From DATJUF01 sp035524095 (GTDB taxonomy: Bacteria > Desulfobacterota > Binatia > Binatales > Binataceae): 8,905 nt of DNA. A program made the position numbers and the translations under genes. The notes beneath the pieces are model-generated. The model saw only the letters and a list, made by a program, of their open reading frames with translations, did no database searches and was not told where the DNA came from. The stretch covers positions 1 to 8,905 of the forward strand of contig DATKPK010000207.1 of assembly GCA_035524095.1 (NCBI GenBank). The letters run 5' to 3'. Positions 5,938 through 8,905 of the stretch are shown piece by piece (within the stretch, counting starts at the first letter, position 1; each line of letters begins with the position of its first letter).

Positions 5938-7047
5938 CTATAAATTCAATTTCGAAGGCTGTAATTTCGGTGCTCGTTGATCTGCTGCCGAGCTCGGCAA
6001 CCACAGATGGAATGTCGCACCATTTCGCTCGTTTTGGGTTGCCCACAAGCGTCCGCCATGACGCTCGACAATCGAGCGGCTAATCGTCAAGCCCATCCCC
6101 ATGCCTTCAGGCTTGCTGGTATAAAAAGGAGTGAACAGCTTAGCGAGATCATTTTCGCCCAACCCCCTGCCCAAATCGCGAACCATAACGAGAACGCCCT
6201 CCAAGCTGTCGTTTGTGGACGTAATCACGATCTCGCGCTGGCCAGTGCTGGTCTCTCTCATAGCCTCAACCGCGTTAAGGATGAGATTGAGGAGCACCTG
6301 CTGCACATGGACACGGTCGCCTGCAACAGGCAATAAGTCGCTCACAAGTTGAGTTTGAACCGAGATACGATTTCTTTGCAGTTCGGTGCGGCAGAGAAGG
6401 AGAACCTCGGCGATCACCTCATTGAGGTCTAACGCGTCTTTGCGCATCGGCTGCTTCTTCACGAGAGCGCGAATTCGATCGGTGACATCACTAGCGCGCT
6501 CTGCCGCGGCGACAATGATCTCAAAGCTCTCCTTCACTTCGTGCAGATCGGGCGGCTGCGCGGCAAGCCAGTTTAGGCCCGCAGCCGCATTATTGATGAT
6601 TCCGGTAATCGGCTGCTTGATTTCATGGGCGATCGAAGCCGTCAGTTCACCCATCGTGGCGACACGATTGACGCGAGCGAGTTGCGCCCTAGCGTCCTGC
6701 AATGCGATATGTGCCGTCCGATCTCTCAAGCCAAGGTAGGTCGCGAAACCCACCGCCAGCAGCCCGAGCAAGCGATTGGTGATGGCCGTCGTTCCCCATG
6801 TATTTCCGGGTGACAAATACCAACCAAGCGCGGTCAATACGGTACAACATAACACAACGAGAATGACACCACGCGTGTGGTAGAACCTGAGCGACAAGAA
6901 AACGACGATGATGTAGAGAACTCCGACATTGATATCGACATCGTCCCAGATGTCGAGCGCCAAGATTACCAATGCCGCCACGACCATCATCGCTATTTGA
7001 AAACGTCTGGAACTTACGATCGTCGACACGGCCACGTTAGTTGCCAT
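5938..7047 (-). CDS. Membrane sensor histidine kinase
   Basis: A 369-residue sensor kinase that would autophosphorylate and pass phosphate to a response regulator, most likely the FixJ/NodW-type protein encoded just upstream. Residues about 17-107 hold four hydrophobic segments with very short loops, including NVGVLYIIVVFLSL and ITNRLLGLLAVGFATYLGL, so sensing is probably inside the membrane or through it; there is no PAS domain as in FixL. A linker (110-128) leads to the dimerisation helix with phospho-acceptor H141 in IAHEIKQPITGI. The ATP-binding domain shows the N box (LLNLILNAVEAM, N254 and N258), G1 (DLGRG, 291-295), F box (LFTPFYTSK) and G2 (GMGMGLTIS). All catalytic motifs are intact. 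ATG 7047 is the only usual start after an in-frame TGA, though its ribosome binding site is poor. A TATAAT-type promoter lies 83 bases upstream. Confidence 0.94.
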   Translation of the reverse strand: MATNVAVSTIVSSRRFQIAMMVVAALVILALDIWDDVDINVGVLYIIVVFLSLRFYHTRGVILVVLCCTVLTALGWYLSPGNTWGTTAITNRLLGLLAVGFATYLGLRDRTAHIALQDARAQLARVNRVATMGELTASIAHEIKQPITGIINNAAAGLNWLAAQPPDLHEVKESFEIIVAAAERASDVTDRIRALVKKQPMRKDALDLNEVIAEVLLLCRTELQRNRISVQTQLVSDLLPVAGDRVHVQQVLLNLILNAVEAMRETSTGQREIVITSTNDSLEGVLVMVRDLGRGLGENDLAKLFTPFYTSKPEGMGMGLTISRSIVERHGGRLWATQNERNGATFHLWLPSSAADQRAPKLQPSKLNL

Positions 7048-7129
7048 GATGCTACCGCTGCAGGACGGCCGTCACAGGAACTATCTGGCTTCTGGCGGAA
7101 TTGCGCGTAACCCCGACGTTTACTCGTCA

Positions 7130-7157
7130 ATTATAGGAGTGGAAAATTGGACAGCAA
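7130..7157 (-). promoter_or_regulatory. Sigma-70-like promoter for the kinase gene
   Basis: On the minus strand TTGCTG (7157-7152) and a perfect TATAAT (7135-7130) are 16 bases apart. Transcription would start near 7123, about 76 bases before the kinase ATG. It would let the kinase be made without the regulator gene upstream. The -35 matches only in part. Confidence 0.4.
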
Positions 7158-7262
7158 CCCAAAGCAGGGTGAGCCGAACGATCCCGCCAACGGACTCCAG
7201 ATGAACGCCAAGGAAAAGTCCTCGTTGCTGCCGATCTTGGCGTAGTTCCTACTGGATTCACC

Positions 7263-7291
7263 AAAAGCATCCTCCCAATAAGGGACTGATG
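7263..7291 (-). terminator. Weak terminator-like hairpin after regulator gene
   Basis: On the minus strand CATC-AGT-CCC, loop TTATT, GGG-AG-GATG (7291-7268) is followed by CTTTT (7267-7263). It begins seven bases after the regulator stop codon. The stem is short and interrupted, so it may only attenuate read-through into the kinase gene. Confidence 0.35.
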
Positions 7292-7298
7292 CGCTGGC

Positions 7299-7976
7299 TC
7301 ACGAGGATTTTTGTTCTTGTGCCAGTTTGAGCTTATCTGCAATTCGAGCCAGCTCGGCGAGCGAGCGGACTCCCATCTTCCGCATCAGATTGCTGCGATG
7401 GACCTTCACCGTCGATTCGCTGACGCCGATATCTCCGGCAATCTGTTTGCTGAGGCGGCCACGAACGATCTCGATCATGATCTCGCGCTCCCGATCGCTC
7501 AACATTTCGACGCGCTGCTTCAGCGCACGCAAGCTCTCCTCAGCCTCGCGTCGTACGCGATCTCGATTGAGCCCAAGCCGTATAGCATCGAGGAGGTCCT
7601 GCTCGCGGAATGGCTTTGGTAGGAATTCTATGGCCCCTCCCTTCATTGCTTGTACTGACATCGGTATATCGCCGTGACCGGTAATGAAAACGATGGGGAG
7701 TTGGTTGTCCGCGGCAGCGAGCTCGCGTTGAAAATCAAGACCACTTTGGCCCGGCAATCTGACGTCCAGTATCAGGCAGGTGGGGCCATTCGGGCGCTTG
7801 GACTTGAGAAAGTCGGGAATGGAAGCAAACAGCTGAGTATCCAAGCCCACCGATCGCAGCAGACGCCCAACCGAATCCAGAACTTCCGGATCGTCGTCGA
7901 TGATCAAAACCGTTGGAGTCTCTTCAATGTTCGCTTCAGACTTCGCTTCTGTTCGCGATGAAAGGGTCACGGCCAT
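7299..7976 (-). CDS. FixJ/NodW-type response regulator with LuxR DNA-binding domain
   Basis: A 225-residue transcription regulator. The receiver (about 21-140) has the acidic pocket D27-D28-D29, phospho-acceptor D71 (LILDVRLPG), switch T99 (FITGHGDIPMSV) and K121 (LPKPF). A helical linker (138-158, VRREAEESLRALKQRVEML) joins it to a LuxR/GerE helix-turn-helix (159-213; LSDREREIM, SKQIAGDIGVSESTVKVHRSNLMRKM). This is the FixJ/NodW/TodT layout. When phosphorylated it should dimerise and activate a target promoter. The ATG at 7976 follows GAGAAAGG at good spacing; a weak TAAAAT (8017-8022) could be its -10. The kinase gene lies downstream on the same strand but 251 bases away, an unusual gap for a cognate pair. 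The stand-alone receiver gene at 8203 is divergent, 226 bases off. The N-terminal 20 residues are extra to the usual family start. Confidence 0.95.
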   Translation of the reverse strand: MAVTLSSRTEAKSEANIEETPTVLIIDDDPEVLDSVGRLLRSVGLDTQLFASIPDFLKSKRPNGPTCLILDVRLPGQSGLDFQRELAAADNQLPIVFITGHGDIPMSVQAMKGGAIEFLPKPFREQDLLDAIRLGLNRDRVRREAEESLRALKQRVEMLSDREREIMIEIVRGRLSKQIAGDIGVSESTVKVHRSNLMRKMGVRSLAELARIADKLKLAQEQKSS

Positions 7977-8139
7977 TAGCCTTTCTCCCGTTTCGCCTTT
8001 GAGACGCCGCAGTCAGATTTTACCGAATATCGTTGGATATGAACAGCCTGCTTTCCTTACGAAAGGCCCGCATAAACCAAAGTTTAGAGCTTTGTCGTTG
8101 CTTCCCGCGCATTCACAGCTCATTTTAGAAGCTGCGATG

Positions 8140-8166
8140 GCGGGTGTAACCTCGGGTTGAGCCCGC
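8140..8166 (+). repeat. Leader hairpin before second receiver gene
   Basis: GCGGG (8140-8144) pairs with CCCGC (8162-8166), and AACC (8148-8151) pairs with GGTT (8155-8158) around loop TCG, with a symmetrical 3x3 internal loop (TGT/GAG). It ends 26 bases before the Shine-Dalgarno sequence, so it may be part of the 5' leader or end an upstream transcript. Confidence 0.35.
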
Positions 8167-8192
8167 AACCGTTGGAACTTGAGTGGAGGCCC

Positions 8193-8197
8193 GGAGG
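8193..8197 (+). promoter_or_regulatory. Ribosome binding site favouring TTG 8203
   Basis: GGAGG ends five bases before TTG 8203. Other in-frame options are TTG 8179 (before this site), GTG 8200 (too close) and ATG 8218 (weaker AAGGA). TTG 8203 gives exactly 126 residues and aligns without gaps to the paralogue at 1987, which also starts with TTG. Confidence 0.6.
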
Positions 8198-8202
8198 TCG
8201 TG

Positions 8203-8583
8203 TTGCCAGAAGGACGAATGATTTCAATTGTCGACGATGATCAATTCGTTCGCGAATCCTTGACGCGGCTCATGAAATCCTTGGGATACTCCGTCTCACA
8301 ATTTCCGTCCGCGGCCGCGTTCCTAGAATCACCCATTCTTGGGAAAACCGCTTGTTTGATAGCTGACATCCACATGCCCGGGATGACCGGTGTGGAGCTC
8401 TACGGACAACTGACGGGGGCGGGCCGTGCGATTCCGACGATCCTCATAACGGCATTTCCCGACGATAGCGTACGGAAGCAAGCCTTAAAGGATGGGGTTT
8501 TTTGTTACCTCGCCAAGCCGTTCCGCAAGGAGGATCTCGTTAATTGTGTTCGTTCGGCGGTAGATCAAGCTCAGTCGCGCTAA
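8203..8583 (+). CDS. Second single-domain response regulator, paralogue of the first
   Basis: A 126-residue receiver with no output domain. It keeps every key residue: D11-D12-D13, phospho-acceptor D55 (LIADIHMPGMTG), T83, Y102 and K105. By hand alignment without gaps, 77 of 126 residues match the receiver encoded at 1987, so the two are clear paralogues. The most divergent parts are the alpha-4 region and the C-terminal helix (residues 85-93 and 120-126), surfaces that usually decide partner choice. It lies divergent to the FixJ/NodW-type regulator gene and convergent with a second kinase gene, so it could be fed by either kinase in this window. A palindrome and CTTTT overlap its stop. No FixK-type box is visible upstream, unlike its twin. 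If translation began at TTG 8179, eight residues would be added. Confidence 0.92.
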   Translation: MPEGRMISIVDDDQFVRESLTRLMKSLGYSVSQFPSAAAFLESPILGKTACLIADIHMPGMTGVELYGQLTGAGRAIPTILITAFPDDSVRKQALKDGVFCYLAKPFRKEDLVNCVRSAVDQAQSR

Positions 8584-8601
8584 ATGTCATGACATTCTTT
8601 T
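8583..8601 (+). terminator. Palindrome and T-run overlapping the stop codon
   Basis: AATGTCATGACATT (8583-8596) is a perfect palindrome that can form a five-pair stem with loop CATG, followed by CTTTT (8597-8601). It overlaps the last base of the receiver stop codon. The stem is AT-rich, so it is a weak terminator or possibly a protein-binding site. Confidence 0.35.
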
Positions 8602-8676
8602 CCGCGAGCTAGACTGAGACACGGCGCCTCTAGACATTTGCATCGACCCACAGCCGGCCCTGTGCGTTGACGATTG

Positions 8677-8695
8677 GGCGGAGCCCTATTCCGCC
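8677..8695. terminator. Small hairpin between convergent genes
   Basis: GGCGGA (8677-8682) pairs with TCCGCC (8690-8695) around a seven-base loop. It sits between the convergent second receiver gene and second kinase gene and could slow transcription from both sides. No T-run follows on either strand. Confidence 0.3.
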
Positions 8696-8749
8696 TCTGT
8701 TGGATTTTGTGGTTTCGAAAGCGACAAGTGTCGGTCCAGAAAAGCGTAC

Positions 8750-8905
8750 TTACGGACTAGGCAGCGTAAACTGAAACACCGCGCCACGCGGCGCGTTCGC
8801 GCCGGCCCATAAACGTCCGCCATGCGCCTCGATAATCGAACGGCAGATTGACAGCCCTATCCCGATCCCGTCGGACTTTGTGGTAAAGAAGGACTCGAAA
8901 ATGCG
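8750..8905 (-). CDS. Second sensor histidine kinase, only C-terminal end in window
   Basis: The frame is open from the right edge to TAA (8750-8752), giving the last 51 residues of a histidine kinase. Seen here are the F box (IFESFFTTK), the G2 glycine-rich lid (GIGIGLSICRSIIEAHGG) and the closing strand (RLWAGANAPRGAVFQFTLP). Over this stretch 27 of 51 residues match the kinase encoded at 5938, so the two ATP-binding domains are of one subfamily. The protein stops soon after the catalytic domain, with no fused receiver. The sensor part lies beyond the window. It is convergent with the second receiver gene, 166 bases apart. Confidence 0.9.
   Translation of the reverse strand, partial: RIFESFFTTKSDGIGIGLSICRSIIEAHGGRLWAGANAPRGAVFQFTLPSP

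Noticed and set aside
7129..7275. 47-codon frame on the minus strand in the regulator-kinase gap
   Set aside because: GGGAGG abuts the ATG with no spacing, and the peptide is rich in Arg, Ser and Cys like random translation. The other two frames look no worse.
8078..8094. CAAAG / CTTTG inverted repeat in the divergent region before the second receiver gene
   Set aside because: Five-base arms only, with no match to a known operator.

Overview
The window looks like chromosomal or symbiosis-island DNA of an alphaproteobacterium of the Bradyrhizobium / Rhodopseudomonas group. The evidence is a C4-pathway 5-aminolevulinate synthase very close to the bradyrhizobial HemA as I remember it, a FixJ/NodW-type response regulator, single-domain receivers of a type common in these genomes, a well-formed FixK-type box, and TTG starts with good Shine-Dalgarno sequences. 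This assignment is inference; no rRNA, tRNA or marker gene fixes the genus.

Layout. (1) 1-1447, minus: a virulence-associated E (VapE) P-loop ATPase typical of prophages and integrative islands, running off the left edge. (2) 1448-1986: a gene-free stretch with AT-rich inverted and direct repeats that may be the edge of that island. It ends in a FixK-like box with a matching -10. (3) 1987-2367, plus: a single-domain receiver with a TTG start, followed by a hairpin. (4) 2368-3117: mostly gene-free, with a possible 47-residue membrane peptide on the minus strand. (5) 3118-3736, plus: two small secreted proteins, the first built of 24-residue repeats, with a nested hairpin between them. (6) 3914-5182, minus: hemA. 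(7) 5183-5576: a regulatory-looking region with a perfect interrupted palindrome. (8) 5577-5789, plus: a small one-pass membrane protein. (9) 5938-7976, minus: a FixJ/NodW-type response regulator followed, after a 251-base gap with its own terminator-like hairpin and promoter-like sequence, by a membrane histidine kinase. (10) 8203-8583, plus: a second single-domain receiver, 77 of 126 residues identical to the first. (11) 8750-8905, minus: the C-terminal end of a second histidine kinase, cut by the right edge.

How it may fit together. The window holds two histidine kinases, one DNA-binding regulator and two output-less receivers that are clear paralogues. The likely picture is a phosphorelay or phosphate-sink network, probably tied to oxygen limitation through the FixK-type box, next to a heme-synthesis gene that could respond to the same condition. 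I found no CRISPR array, tRNA, rRNA or complete insertion sequence. The most promising new material is the FixK-boxed receiver with its distant twin, the palindrome upstream of hemA, and the repeat-built secreted protein.
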